DNA of 57,844 nucleotides, taken from Marinimicrobium hydrolyticum. GTDB lineage: Bacteria > Pseudomonadota > Gammaproteobacteria > Pseudomonadales > Cellvibrionaceae. Below, piece after piece: positions 27,267 to 36,566 of this stretch. The notes under the pieces were generated by a model. The model was not told where the DNA came from and did not search any database. It saw nothing but the letters and a program-made list of their open reading frames with translations. The translations under genes were made by a program, and so were the position numbers. The DNA lies in contig NZ_JAVDDU010000014.1 in assembly GCF_030848505.1 (NCBI RefSeq), positions 1-57,844 on the forward strand, given 5' to 3'. The first letter of the stretch is position 1. Each line of letters begins with the position of its first letter.

Positions 27267-28448
27267 ATGATTTCTGCACCGGTTCTGGTTATTAATTCAG
27301 GCAGTTCCTCTCTCAAATTTTCGGTCTTCGATATGAACACTGGCGGCGAGGCCATGGCGGGCCTGGCGGAGCGTCTTGAATCCGGCGATGCGCAGCTGAG
27401 CTGGCGGGAGCGAGGCGGCGACAAGCAGACGCTGCCCATCCCTCACCAAGGTCATGAGGGCGCGCTTTTGGAAGTGCACCAGGTGCTGAAACACTTGGGT
27501 AGCCCCCTGGCTGTGGGCCACCGTGTGGTTCACGGGGGTGAGGCGTTCTCCGATTCGGTGCTTATTGACGACGCGGTTATCGCCGGCATTGATGACTGTG
27601 CCAGCCTGGCGCCTCTGCATAACCCGGCCAACGTTCTTGGCATCCGTGTCATGCAGAAACTCTATCCGCAGATTCCGCAGGTGGCCGTGTTCGATACGGC
27701 GTTCCATCAAACCTTGGCTGAGCGGGCTTATCTGTACGCCATTCCCATGCATCTATACCGTGACCACGGCGTGCGTCGCTACGGTTTTCACGGCACCAGC
27801 CACAAGTACGTTGCCGCGCAAGCCGTCGAGCGTCTGTCTCTGGACCCGGCCAACCATGGAATCATCACCGCCCACCTTGGTAATGGCTGCAGTGCCACAG
27901 CGGTGCGCAATGGCCATTCGGTGGACACCACCATGGGCATGACACCCCTGGAGGGGTTGGTCATGGGCACTCGCAGCGGAGATGTCGACCCAGGGTTGCA
28001 CGAATACTTGGCGGAAAGCCTGAACATGTCCCTGGCGGAGATCACCGCCATGCTGAATCGCGAAAGCGGGTTGCTCGGTTTGTCCGGGCTTTCTAATGAC
28101 ATGCGCACACTGACGGAAGCCGCCGAGCAGGGTAACGCTGATGCGCAGCGTGCCATCGATGTGTTCTGTTTTCGGCTGGCCCGTCAAATCGGCGCCCTGG
28201 CGGCTTCGCTGGAGCGATTGGATGCCCTGGTGTTTACCGGTGGCATTGGCGAAAACGCCAGCCCGATCCGCGGGCAGGTACTCGCCAAGCTGCCACTGTT
28301 TGGGTTCTCTTGTGATGCGGAGTTGAATCAACGCCATGGTGATGAACGAGGCATTATTACCACAGCCGATTCCGTTCCGGCATTGGTCATCGGCACGCGC
28401 GAGGAGTGGGTTATTGCCCACGATGCCTATCAACTGAGCCAGACCTGA
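27267..28448 (+). CDS. Acetate kinase
   Basis: The 393-residue enzyme interconverts acetyl phosphate and ADP with acetate and ATP. Family motifs seen are INSGSSSLKFSVFD at the start, HRVVHGG, FDTAFHQT with the catalytic Asp, GFHGTSHKYV, HLGNGCS, DMR and GGIGEN. The ATG giving MISAPVLVINSG fits the family; its Shine-Dalgarno is weak. Only 21 bases separate it from pta, forming the usual acetate-overflow operon. Confidence 0.96.
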   Translation: MISAPVLVINSGSSSLKFSVFDMNTGGEAMAGLAERLESGDAQLSWRERGGDKQTLPIPHQGHEGALLEVHQVLKHLGSPLAVGHRVVHGGEAFSDSVLIDDAVIAGIDDCASLAPLHNPANVLGIRVMQKLYPQIPQVAVFDTAFHQTLAERAYLYAIPMHLYRDHGVRRYGFHGTSHKYVAAQAVERLSLDPANHGIITAHLGNGCSATAVRNGHSVDTTMGMTPLEGLVMGTRSGDVDPGLHEYLAESLNMSLAEITAMLNRESGLLGLSGLSNDMRTLTEAAEQGNADAQRAIDVFCFRLARQIGALAASLERLDALVFTGGIGENASPIRGQVLAKLPLFGFSCDAELNQRHGDERGIITTADSVPALVIGTREEWVIAHDAYQLSQT

Positions 28449-28469
28449 CGGAAAGAAGGAGGGCAACAC

Positions 28470-30599
28470 GTGCAACACAGTTTCTTCATAACCGCGACAG
28501 GTACATCCACCGGCCTGACATCGGTATGCCTGGGTCTGGTGCGAGCCTTGGAACAACTTGGCGTAAAAACGGCGTTTTGCAAACCCATTAGTCAGCGCCG
28601 GGGCGGAGATCAGGGGCCGGAGCGATCAACACATTTTATTAACGCCACTCTCGGTCTGCAGCCCGCCAAGCCGATTGATCTGGGCTACGCACAGAGGCAA
28701 CTTTCTCTGGGCAAGACCGATGCACTGATGGAAGAGGTGATTCAGCTTTACCATCAATCCGCCAAAGATGCCGAAGTGGTGATCGTGGAAGGGTTGTTGC
28801 CCCTCGCGGATGAAAATTACATAGGCAAACTCAATGTCAACATGGCGAAGGCGCTGGATGCGGACGTGATCTTAGTCGCCGCTCAGAACGCCGAGAGCAG
28901 CGCGCAACTGAACGAGCGCATCAGAATGACAGCCAGCCTATTCGGTGGTCCCGCGAATGAACGTTTGTTAGGATGCATTCTGAACAAGGTCGGCGCTCCG
29001 GATCCGGAAAGCCAACAAGTGATGGCGGGCGAGGAGCCAACGTCCATCGATATCGACTTGGAGCGATTGCAGCAGGCGGCGTGTGCCCTGCCAATATTTT
29101 CTGACAGTTTCCGTTGCCTGGGCGCCATTCGCTGGGACCCTTCGTTGGTCGCACCGCGAACCATCGACGTCTGCCGCTATTTACGTGCGGACATACTCCA
29201 GGAAGGCCAAATTCAAGAGCGTCGTGTGCAGAGCATTACTGTCTGTGCGCGCACGGTTAAGAATATGCTGCACACCCTGACCGCCGGGACTCTGTTGGTC
29301 ACACCCGGAGACCGGGAAGACATTCTGCTGGTGACTTGCATGGCGGCATTAAACGGCGTGCCCTTAGCCGGCTTGGTGTTGACCGGCGGTATTAAGCCGT
29401 CACCAGAAATGATGACCTTGTGCCAGGCGGCGTTTAAAACCGGGCTGCCGTTGATGTTGGTACAACGCAACACCTTTAGCGCGGCGCAAAAGCTCAACAA
29501 CATGGATACCGAGGTTCCGGTTGATGACGTGGAGAGAATTGAACATGTCATGAACGCCGTGGCGACGGACCTTGATGCCGGTTGGCTGGTGGAGCGGGCG
29601 CGGGTGGATATTGAAAAACGTTTGTCGCCGCCGGCGTTTCGCCACCTTCTTGTGCAGCGGGCGAGGGCAGCCAACAAACGTATCATTCTGCCGGAAGGCG
29701 AAGAGCCGCGCACCGTCCAGGCGGCCGCCTTGTGTCACCAAAAAGGCATTGCCCGTTGTGTGCTTCTGGGCAAACCGGACGAAGTGCGGCAAGTGGCGGC
29801 GAGTCAGAACGTAACCCTGCCGGAAGATTTAGAAATTATCGATCCGGACGGCGTGCGCAATGATTATATCGGGCCCATGGTCGCGCTTCGGGAACACAAA
29901 GGCTTAACCAGCCAGATGGCCGAAGCATTGCTGGAAGATACCGTTGTGCTGGCCACCATGATGCTCGCTCAGGACCACGTGGACGGGCTGGTATCCGGTG
30001 CTGTGCACACCACCGCAAATACCATAAGGCCGGCCTTGCAGCTGATCAAAACCAAACCGGACGCGGCGCTGGCCTCTTCGGTGTTTTTCATGTTGTTGCC
30101 GGACCAAGCGGTGGTGTACGGCGATTGTGCGGTGAATCCGGTCCCGGATGCTCGGCAGCTGGCCGACATCGCTGTTCAGTCAGCTGATTCAGCCTTAGCT
30201 TTCGGAATTGAACCGCGTGTAGCCATGATCAGCTATTCAACCGGGCAATCCGGTTCCGGCACTGACGTGGAAAAAGTGCGCGAAGCCACCGAGTTAGCGC
30301 GTAAAATGCGGCCGGATTATTTGATTGATGGCCCGCTTCAATACGACGCCGCCAGCGTCCCCTCCGTGGCCGCGAGCAAAGCCCCGAACAGTCCGGTAGC
30401 GGGTAAGGCGACGGTATTTATATTCCCCGATCTAAACACTGGCAATACAACGTACAAGGCGGTCCAGCGCAGCGCCAGCGTAGTGAGCATTGGCCCCATG
30501 CTGCAAGGCTTGCGCAAACCGGTTAACGACTTGTCACGCGGTGCTACCGTGGATGATATCGTCTACACCATCGCACTGACGGCGATTCAAGCGGGTTAG
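28470..30599 (+). CDS. Phosphate acetyltransferase (long form)
   Basis: The 709-residue enzyme converts acetyl-CoA and phosphate to acetyl phosphate. It is the long Pta type: an N-terminal P-loop-like domain with a GTSTGLTSV-type loop, a middle DRTGG domain and a C-terminal PTA/PTB catalytic domain (from about residue 390, with EGEEPRTVQAA, and MISYSTGQSGSGTDVEKV near the end). The GTG start has a strong AAGGAGGG nine bases upstream. It is translated from the ackA transcript. Confidence 0.96.
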   Translation: MQHSFFITATGTSTGLTSVCLGLVRALEQLGVKTAFCKPISQRRGGDQGPERSTHFINATLGLQPAKPIDLGYAQRQLSLGKTDALMEEVIQLYHQSAKDAEVVIVEGLLPLADENYIGKLNVNMAKALDADVILVAAQNAESSAQLNERIRMTASLFGGPANERLLGCILNKVGAPDPESQQVMAGEEPTSIDIDLERLQQAACALPIFSDSFRCLGAIRWDPSLVAPRTIDVCRYLRADILQEGQIQERRVQSITVCARTVKNMLHTLTAGTLLVTPGDREDILLVTCMAALNGVPLAGLVLTGGIKPSPEMMTLCQAAFKTGLPLMLVQRNTFSAAQKLNNMDTEVPVDDVERIEHVMNAVATDLDAGWLVERARVDIEKRLSPPAFRHLLVQRARAANKRIILPEGEEPRTVQAAALCHQKGIARCVLLGKPDEVRQVAASQNVTLPEDLEIIDPDGVRNDYIGPMVALREHKGLTSQMAEALLEDTVVLATMMLAQDHVDGLVSGAVHTTANTIRPALQLIKTKPDAALASSVFFMLLPDQAVVYGDCAVNPVPDARQLADIAVQSADSALAFGIEPRVAMISYSTGQSGSGTDVEKVREATELARKMRPDYLIDGPLQYDAASVPSVAASKAPNSPVAGKATVFIFPDLNTGNTTYKAVQRSASVVSIGPMLQGLRKPVNDLSRGATVDDIVYTIALTAIQAG

Positions 30600-30711
30600 T
30601 GGCTAGTACCAAGTCGTAACCCCAGCTACCGTTTTCTCGCAAGGTGCGTTAATTCGAATTCCTCCCGGGCAGCCAAGTGAGTTTAGTTAGAAGCATTAAA
30701 GGACATAATAA

Positions 30712-32010
30712 ATGAGTCAAGTTTCATTCAGGGAGGCTGTAGCGGTTTGGCTAAAGATTGGCCTGCTCAGTTTTGGTGGTCCGGCAGGACAAATCTCTCT
30801 GATGCACCGTATTATTGTCGAGGAGAAGAAGTGGCTGGATGAATCCCGTTACCTTCATGCATTGAATTACTGCATGCTTCTCCCTGGTCCCGAGGCTCAG
30901 CAGCTTGCCACCTATATTGGTTGGTTGATGCACGGAGTTCGAGGCGGCATTGTTGCGGGGTTGTTATTTATTCTCCCCGGAGCCCTGGCGATTCTATTGC
31001 TGTCTTGGGTGTATGTACTGGTCGGCAACTTGACTGTGGTCGAAGGGATTTTCTTTGGTCTTAAGGCCGCCGTACTGGCCGTTGTTGCACAAGCGTTGAT
31101 GCGCATTGCTCGTCGTGCTTTGAAAGGCAAGTTGAAGCCCGCCTTAGCCGTAGCCGGTTTTCTGGCATTGTTTGTTTTTAGTGTGCCGTTCCCCATTGTT
31201 GTTTTGACGGCTGGCCTCGTTGGCTACGCCGTGGCAAGAAGTACCGGAACAGTCGGCAACGCAAAAGAAAATGAAGGCAGTGTAGAAACCGTAGTTCGCC
31301 CAGGCACCAGAAGTGCAGCGCTGGTTTGCCTGGTACTTTGGTTACTTACTGTAGGTGGGCTCCTAGTATTTCTGGGCTACGACAATGTGTTCTCACAAAT
31401 CGCCGTGTTTTTCTCCAAGATGGCGACAGTAACCTTTGGAGGAGCCTATGCCGTTCTTTCCTATGTCGCCCAGCAAGGGGTTGAAAACTTTCAGTGGCTT
31501 CAACCCGGCGAAATGCTTGAAGGGTTAGGATTGGCAGAAACAACACCGGGGCCTTTGATTCTAGTCACGCAATTTGTGGGTTTTTTAGCGGCTTATCGCG
31601 AAGCGACGGCCGAGCCTTCACTTTTGGCGGCGACCATCGGCGCCTTGCTGACCACCTGGGTTACCTTTCTACCATGCTTTTTATGGATCTTTGCAGGAGC
31701 TCCATACGTCGAGAAACTGCGTAATAATCGCGCCATATCTTCTGCCCTGGCCGCGATTACGGCGGTGGTGGTGGGTGTGATCGCCAACCTGGCGATCTGG
31801 TTCGGTATTAGTGCGCTGTTTACAGAGCAGATCACCATTGCGTTATACGGCACAAACATGCAACTACCTCGAATAGCCAGCGCCGACCTACCCATGCTTG
31901 TACTATCAGCAGTGGCGTTTGTCTGCGTCTTCAGGTTAAAAATGAGTATACTGCCGTTAATCGGCACAATGGCTTGTCTAGGGGCTTTGTGGTTATTGGT
32001 GGCAGGCTGA
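30712..32010 (+). CDS. Chromate transporter, CHR family (two-domain)
   Basis: The 432-residue membrane protein has two homologous CHR halves. The first contains GLLSFGGPAGQISLMHR and LLPGPEAQQLATYIGW, the second TFGGAYAVLSYVAQQ and ETTPGPLILVTQFVGF. Long CHR proteins export chromate with protons; some may move other oxyanions. A spaced GG near the ATG is a modest ribosome site. No chrB regulator or reductase is adjacent. Confidence 0.92.
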   Translation: MSQVSFREAVAVWLKIGLLSFGGPAGQISLMHRIIVEEKKWLDESRYLHALNYCMLLPGPEAQQLATYIGWLMHGVRGGIVAGLLFILPGALAILLLSWVYVLVGNLTVVEGIFFGLKAAVLAVVAQALMRIARRALKGKLKPALAVAGFLALFVFSVPFPIVVLTAGLVGYAVARSTGTVGNAKENEGSVETVVRPGTRSAALVCLVLWLLTVGGLLVFLGYDNVFSQIAVFFSKMATVTFGGAYAVLSYVAQQGVENFQWLQPGEMLEGLGLAETTPGPLILVTQFVGFLAAYREATAEPSLLAATIGALLTTWVTFLPCFLWIFAGAPYVEKLRNNRAISSALAAITAVVVGVIANLAIWFGISALFTEQITIALYGTNMQLPRIASADLPMLVLSAVAFVCVFRLKMSILPLIGTMACLGALWLLVAG

Positions 32011-32081
32011 CATCCACACACCCGCCGTTTTAGTTTGCTAGATAACCGATATTTCAAAAAAACCAGCAGAGAAACACATTG

Positions 32082-32546
32082 GTGAATATACAACCGGAGT
32101 TCTCGCCTCTGAGCGAAGAACATATAAGGGGCTGCGCTGATTTATTTGCGCAGACATTCTCCCAGCCGCCTTGGAGTGAGGACTGGACAGTCGAGCTGGC
32201 GCATAAACGTCTGTCTGGATTATTCCATTCCGCCGGAGCCTACGGTGTCGTGGCGCTGGTGGGTGGCCTTGCTGTGGGCTTCGCTCTGGGCCAGGAGGAA
32301 GCCTGGCCGGGCGGAAGCCAATTTTTTGTGCAGGAATTTTGCGTTCACCCCAATCGTCACCGTAGTGGTATTGGTACTACGCTGATCAGGGAGATGGAAA
32401 AAGCATTGCGGAATCTCGGGGTGCGTCATTTGGTATTGGTTACTGCGCAAGGTTCTCCCGCGCAACAGTTTTATGCTCGAAGCGGATTCTCTGTGGCTGA
32501 AGACATGCTCGTCATGAGCAAGGAGTTAGAGTGCAACAAGAACTAA
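32082..32546 (+). CDS. GNAT-family N-acetyltransferase
   Basis: The product of about 154 residues has the acetyl-CoA pyrophosphate loop in VHPNRHRSGIGTTLIREMEKAL and the terminal strand-helix QFYARSGF. The acceptor substrate is unknown. The start may be this GTG or a TTG one codon earlier; both share the same weak ribosome site. Its end overlaps the DUF6500 gene by 16 bases. Confidence 0.85.
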   Translation: MNIQPEFSPLSEEHIRGCADLFAQTFSQPPWSEDWTVELAHKRLSGLFHSAGAYGVVALVGGLAVGFALGQEEAWPGGSQFFVQEFCVHPNRHRSGIGTTLIREMEKALRNLGVRHLVLVTAQGSPAQQFYARSGFSVAEDMLVMSKELECNKN

Positions 32547-32749
32547 GAAATAGAATAGTCGACGTGTGCACGAAAAAGATACTGGCCAAGGGCGAAACCG
32601 TTGGGGTTTCATTCTACGCGTTCTTCGCCAACAAAAATGACAATCCAGTGTTGCTTATGGAAGCCGCCACCTGGTGGATTAAAACCCACAAGTTGGATCA
32701 TTTTGAGAAGGCCAAGAAAATTAAGCAGATGGTTCAGGCTGGACTCTAG
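32531..32749 (+). CDS. DUF6500-family small protein
   Basis: The 72-residue protein carries the compact conserved pattern of DUF6500: CTKKILAKGETVGVSFYAFF, then a central tryptophan pair (ATWWIKTHKLDHFEKA) and a final lysine-rich helix. No function is known. It starts with GTG inside the end of the GNAT gene, so the two are translationally linked. Confidence 0.82.
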   Translation: MQQELRNRIVDVCTKKILAKGETVGVSFYAFFANKNDNPVLLMEAATWWIKTHKLDHFEKAKKIKQMVQAGL

Positions 32750-32803
32750 TATATTCGAAGTGGTGTTGGGGTTGACCATGGTCGGTGCGAGGAATAGGAA
32801 TTT

Positions 32804-33322
32804 ATGAATATTCGTCTAGCTACACAAGCGGATGCCGCAAGCGTGGCTGACTATTTTGAAGCGAACAAGCGCCACTTTCAGCCGTGGGAACCCATTCGCG
32901 AACGCGGATACTACAGCGAGGCAACGCTTCAGCAGAGGTTGGCCGAGTATGAGCGTCAACATCGCGAGGGCACTGCCGCACACTTTATCGGGCTCAAGGA
33001 CCACGAAGTGGTTGCGCACTGCGCCCTTACCAACATTATTTATGGGCCTTTGATGGCTTGCTTCATGGGCTATGGTGTATCGAAAAATCACGAAGGTACG
33101 GGAATGATGACCCAGGTGTGCCAGGTCGCAATAAATCATGCCTTCATGGAGCTCGGGCTGAATCGAATCATCGCGAACTATATGCCGCGCAACGAGAGAT
33201 CCGGAAACCTGCTGAAGAAACTTGGCTTTGCAGAGGAAGGGCTTGCTCGGAAGTATCTAAAAATTAATGGCAAGTGGGAAGATCACGTGCTCACGTCTCT
33301 TCTAAATCCAAACAACCTATAA
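32804..33322 (+). CDS. RimJ/RimL-type GNAT acetyltransferase
   Basis: The 172-residue protein shows the RimJ-like pattern FQPWEPIRERGYYS, a GYGVSKNHEGTGMMTQVCQ acetyl-CoA loop and ERSGNLLKKLGFAEEGLARKYLKINGKWEDH. That ending is typical of enzymes that acetylate protein N-termini or small amines. The target is unknown. It is the second GNAT within 1.3 kb, on the same strand. Confidence 0.9.
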   Translation: MNIRLATQADAASVADYFEANKRHFQPWEPIRERGYYSEATLQQRLAEYERQHREGTAAHFIGLKDHEVVAHCALTNIIYGPLMACFMGYGVSKNHEGTGMMTQVCQVAINHAFMELGLNRIIANYMPRNERSGNLLKKLGFAEEGLARKYLKINGKWEDHVLTSLLNPNNL

Positions 33323-33375
33323 AGGTAGACCCTGCAAACAGGGGCTCGCGAGTGGGCCTTAGTCGAGGAAATTAG

Positions 33376-34056
33376 ATGATGCTACAAGGACGAGACACAG
33401 TCCTCCTGGATATGAACGCTACATTCATGTTCGGTCACGATCGCTTTGGAGAGAACGAAAACTACGGAGCCTACTTCAAGGAGATCGGCGGCACCCTGCC
33501 AGAGGACGACGTTCAACGGATTATTCAGAAGGTGTTTAGCTATCTGGAGCCACGTTTCCCTGACCCTAAGTACCGGGAGTGCTTTCCGTCCTTGGATGCG
33601 GCTCTCGATGTTGTGCTGCAGGGGCATCGTGTATCGACATCGGATCGGCAGCGGCTCATTGCCACGTTTTCTCATCATGAATGCGGTATCATTCCACCAG
33701 AATACTGGGAAGCACTTCGGGAGCTTGCCTCGACGTACCAGCTAGGCTTGGTCGCCGACATCTGGGCCCCAAGGCAACGCTGGATAGAAGAATTCGAGCG
33801 TGCGGGTGTGCTTAAGCACTTTCGGGCCATGTCGTTCTCGTCAGATCATGGTATTGTCAAGCCGTCACCAAAGCCATTCTTGCAAGTCCTTCGAGATCTC
33901 GGCGCTACGCCTGCGAAAACGATGATGATCGGCGATTCCGTTCGCCGGGACCTAGGTGGTGCAACGGCCGCGGGTCTGCCTTGTATTTTGGTCGGGGGCT
34001 GTAAAGATTCTGGTGCAATGGCAGCCGTCAATACGCTATTGGACGTTCTGGGGTAA
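33376..34056 (+). CDS. HAD-superfamily hydrolase-like protein with altered motif I
   Basis: The 226-residue protein has a helical cap (about residues 20-100) and HAD core motifs. Motif III is IVKPSPKPF and motif IV is MMIGDSVRRDLGGA. Motif I reads LLDMNATF, so the second Asp, normally the general acid of phosphatases, is Asn. Motif II (VADIW) is also unusual. It may be a HAD enzyme of non-phosphatase type or have lost activity. Its neighbours give no substrate clue. Confidence 0.85.
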   Translation: MMLQGRDTVLLDMNATFMFGHDRFGENENYGAYFKEIGGTLPEDDVQRIIQKVFSYLEPRFPDPKYRECFPSLDAALDVVLQGHRVSTSDRQRLIATFSHHECGIIPPEYWEALRELASTYQLGLVADIWAPRQRWIEEFERAGVLKHFRAMSFSSDHGIVKPSPKPFLQVLRDLGATPAKTMMIGDSVRRDLGGATAAGLPCILVGGCKDSGAMAAVNTLLDVLG

Positions 34057-34101
34057 CACTGATTTAGCCTCAATTCGCGAGGCAATGTGAAGGAGATAGC
34101 G

Positions 34102-34653
34102 GTGTCAGAAAAATTCGAAGAACTGCTCCCGAAGCATACGGAGTTTATCAATGCACAGCATTTGTACTTTGTTGGGACGGCTGGTGCGGAAGGGCGCGTG
34201 AACGTTTCTCCCAAGGGCATGGATAGCTTGCGAGTATTAAGTCCCAACCGGCTCATTTGGCTCAACATGACCGGCAGTGGCAACGAAACAGCGGCGCATG
34301 TGCTGGAAAATTCGCGAATGACCGTGATGTTTTGTTCCTTTGATAAGCAACCGCTGATACTTAGAGCCTACGGCCAGGCGAAAGTTGTCTACCCACGGCA
34401 TGCGGCCTGGAATGAACTCGTCGAAAAATTTCCCAGTTACACCGGTGCTAGGCAAATATTTGAGCTAAGCATTGATCTCGTACAAACGTCCTGCGGGTTC
34501 GCCGTACCGTTTTATGAATACAAAGGCGAGCGTGAAACCCTCAATAACTGGGCCGATAATCGTGGTCGAGAAGGCGTAAAAGAGTATTGGGAAAAGAAGA
34601 ACCTGGTAAGTTTGGACGGTAAAAGTACCGGCATCAGTGAAGATGCATCATGA
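34102..34653 (+). CDS. Pyridoxamine 5'-phosphate oxidase family protein
   Basis: The 183-residue protein has the flavin split-barrel signature YFVGTAGAEGRVNVSPKGMDSLRVL followed by LIWLNMTGSGNETAAHVLEN. Its substrate is unknown. The GTG at 34102 is preferred because AAGGAG lies six bases before it. It precedes the PaiB-like gene by 55 bases, so two flavin-binding proteins are side by side. Confidence 0.88.
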   Translation: MSEKFEELLPKHTEFINAQHLYFVGTAGAEGRVNVSPKGMDSLRVLSPNRLIWLNMTGSGNETAAHVLENSRMTVMFCSFDKQPLILRAYGQAKVVYPRHAAWNELVEKFPSYTGARQIFELSIDLVQTSCGFAVPFYEYKGERETLNNWADNRGREGVKEYWEKKNLVSLDGKSTGISEDAS

Positions 34654-34708
34654 TCAAGGCTCTTTGTCGCTGGTGCTGGACCACGAGAACACTGAGGAAT
34701 AACAATTC

Positions 34709-35350
34709 ATGTACATTCCAAAACACTTTAAAGAAGATGACACGCAAACGCTCCATCAGTACATCCGCGACTACAGCTTCGGCCTGTTAGTTGTCGCCGA
34801 TGCAAATGGAATTGAGGCAAACCATGTGCCTTTCCATCTTAATACTGAAGAGAGCGGTACACTAGGCCGTTTGCAGTGCCATGTGGCTCGAAGCAATCCT
34901 GTATGGCAACGTTTGGGGGAGGGAACTAAGGTTCTCGTCGTCTTTCAGGGGCCTGATGCCTATGTGTCGCCTTCATGGTATCCAACTAAGAAGGAAACCG
35001 ACCGGGTAGTGCCAACCTGGAATTATTTGGCAATTCATGCGGAGGGAATTGCTAAAACAATTGAAGACTCCGCATGGTTGTTACGTCAACTTCACGCATT
35101 AACTGACCAGCATGAGTCTGCCATGAGCGAGCCCTGGTCGGTCGATGACGCTCCAGCGGAGTTCACTGATCGATTGTTAAACGCGATAGTTGGCGTGGAG
35201 ATCGAAATCACAGCCCTAAAAGGCAAGTTAAAGGCGAGTCAGAACCAACCGGCACGAAACAAAGCGGGGGTTAAAGCTGGCCTTGCAGAGGTTGAAGGAA
35301 AGGCTGGTCATGCTATGTCCGAATTTATCAAACTCGAACCGGGGGTTTAA
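34709..35350 (+). CDS. PaiB-type FMN-binding protein
   Basis: The 213-residue protein starts MYIPKHFKEDD and has the PaiB pattern ANHVPFHL, LQCHVARSNPVW, VSPSWYPTKKETDRVVPTWNYLAIHAEG and a final IVGVEIEITALKGKLKASQN. PaiB of Bacillus was described as a negative regulator of sporulation and protease genes, but the fold is an FMN-binding split barrel. A regulatory role is not proven. Confidence 0.9.
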   Translation: MYIPKHFKEDDTQTLHQYIRDYSFGLLVVADANGIEANHVPFHLNTEESGTLGRLQCHVARSNPVWQRLGEGTKVLVVFQGPDAYVSPSWYPTKKETDRVVPTWNYLAIHAEGIAKTIEDSAWLLRQLHALTDQHESAMSEPWSVDDAPAEFTDRLLNAIVGVEIEITALKGKLKASQNQPARNKAGVKAGLAEVEGKAGHAMSEFIKLEPGV

Positions 35351-35404
35351 TCTCGGCTCCTTTTTTTGCGGCTTAGCCTTCTCCGCACGTAGATTCGGAA
35401 ATGT

Positions 35405-36433
35405 CTATTCGAAGCAGGATTTTCTGAATTGCTTTGGGGTTAGGCCCGTCCATCCTTTAAAGGCATGATTAAAGGCACTTTGCTCAGAATACCCCAAAAG
35501 CAGCGCAATTTCGGACAAGGGCATGGATCCGTTGGCCAAATAATCCTTGGCCATTTCGAGCTTTACTTCCCGCATGATGTCCTGAAAGCTGACGCCCTCT
35601 GATTTAAGCCGTTGCTGAAGTGTCCTCGGGCTGACACCAAGGTTGCGAGCCACTGTGCTGATGTCCAAATCCATCGACATGCCAGGATGACACGCAACCG
35701 ATCTCACTTTCTTTGACCAGGAGTCGGTTGCGTTAAGCGCGTCTAACTGACTATCCGCGTATTGAAGCAGCGTCGATAGGAGAATTTCATCGGCATAGGG
35801 AATGGCTGTATTCAGGGTGGCATTGGAAAATTCCAGCTCCGTGGCTTTCGACTCAAAATGGACCGGAGCTTTTAAAACTGATTCGTGCAATGCGGTAATG
35901 CCAGGCGAGGGCCAGGTAAAGCGCACGGCAGCGGGGCGTATCGGCTGTTTACACAACACACTGAGAATGGTCACCAGCGCGGAAAACATGCATTCACACA
36001 TGTGCCGCATCACAGTGTCATCCGCAACGCTGGCAAAGCCGGTCACGGAAATGGCCACAGTGCTGGTTCGTCGTTCCAGTTTCGGGTGAAGCGCGTCGGA
36101 GCACAGTTCATGGTACTGGCAGAAATTTTCTAACGCTTCACCAACGGTTTTGCTGTTTGCCGCCAAAGTCGTCAAAAAATGCCCATTGATATGTTGGACT
36201 AGAGCTGCCCCCGCATGCAGTCCAAGGTGCTCATCATCGCTTACCTCGAGCGCCAGCGCCCATATTTCATGGGCCTCTTTCTCCAACAGAGCGGATTCTC
36301 TAGGCGCCCTTGTGGTGCCAAGCTCGTTGGCGTCCCGATCCTGCCATTTGTGATACGCGCTAATAATCTGTAACGCAAACTTGGAGTAGGTTTCTTTGAG
36401 GGGGTGCACGCCTTGGTCCGAGACTTTATCCAT
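35405..36433 (-). CDS. AraC-family regulator with arabinose-binding-type N-domain
   Basis: From the ATG at 36433 the protein has 342 residues, the usual length of the OruR/ArgR-like AraC group: an N-terminal effector domain and a C-terminal double helix-turn-helix. The last 100 residues include ARNLGVSPRTLQQRLKSEGVSF and LLGYSEQSAFNHAFKGWTG. In-frame codons further upstream (to 36550) look like non-coding sequence. It is divergent from the MMPL-LolA-barrel operon and is its likely local regulator. Confidence 0.9.
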   Translation of the reverse strand: MDKVSDQGVHPLKETYSKFALQIISAYHKWQDRDANELGTTRAPRESALLEKEAHEIWALALEVSDDEHLGLHAGAALVQHINGHFLTTLAANSKTVGEALENFCQYHELCSDALHPKLERRTSTVAISVTGFASVADDTVMRHMCECMFSALVTILSVLCKQPIRPAAVRFTWPSPGITALHESVLKAPVHFESKATELEFSNATLNTAIPYADEILLSTLLQYADSQLDALNATDSWSKKVRSVACHPGMSMDLDISTVARNLGVSPRTLQQRLKSEGVSFQDIMREVKLEMAKDYLANGSMPLSEIALLLGYSEQSAFNHAFKGWTGLTPKQFRKSCFE

Positions 36434-36566
36434 AATTACTCTACGGTTCGCCTGATGTTTTTGTTCCCTGGTTTCGTGAATTATCAAATTTCCTAGACCA
36501 AATATCAATACGGCGACAGCTCCAGCACGTAGCCTAAGCGCAGCTCTCAAAGAAAAGACGGCGCTT

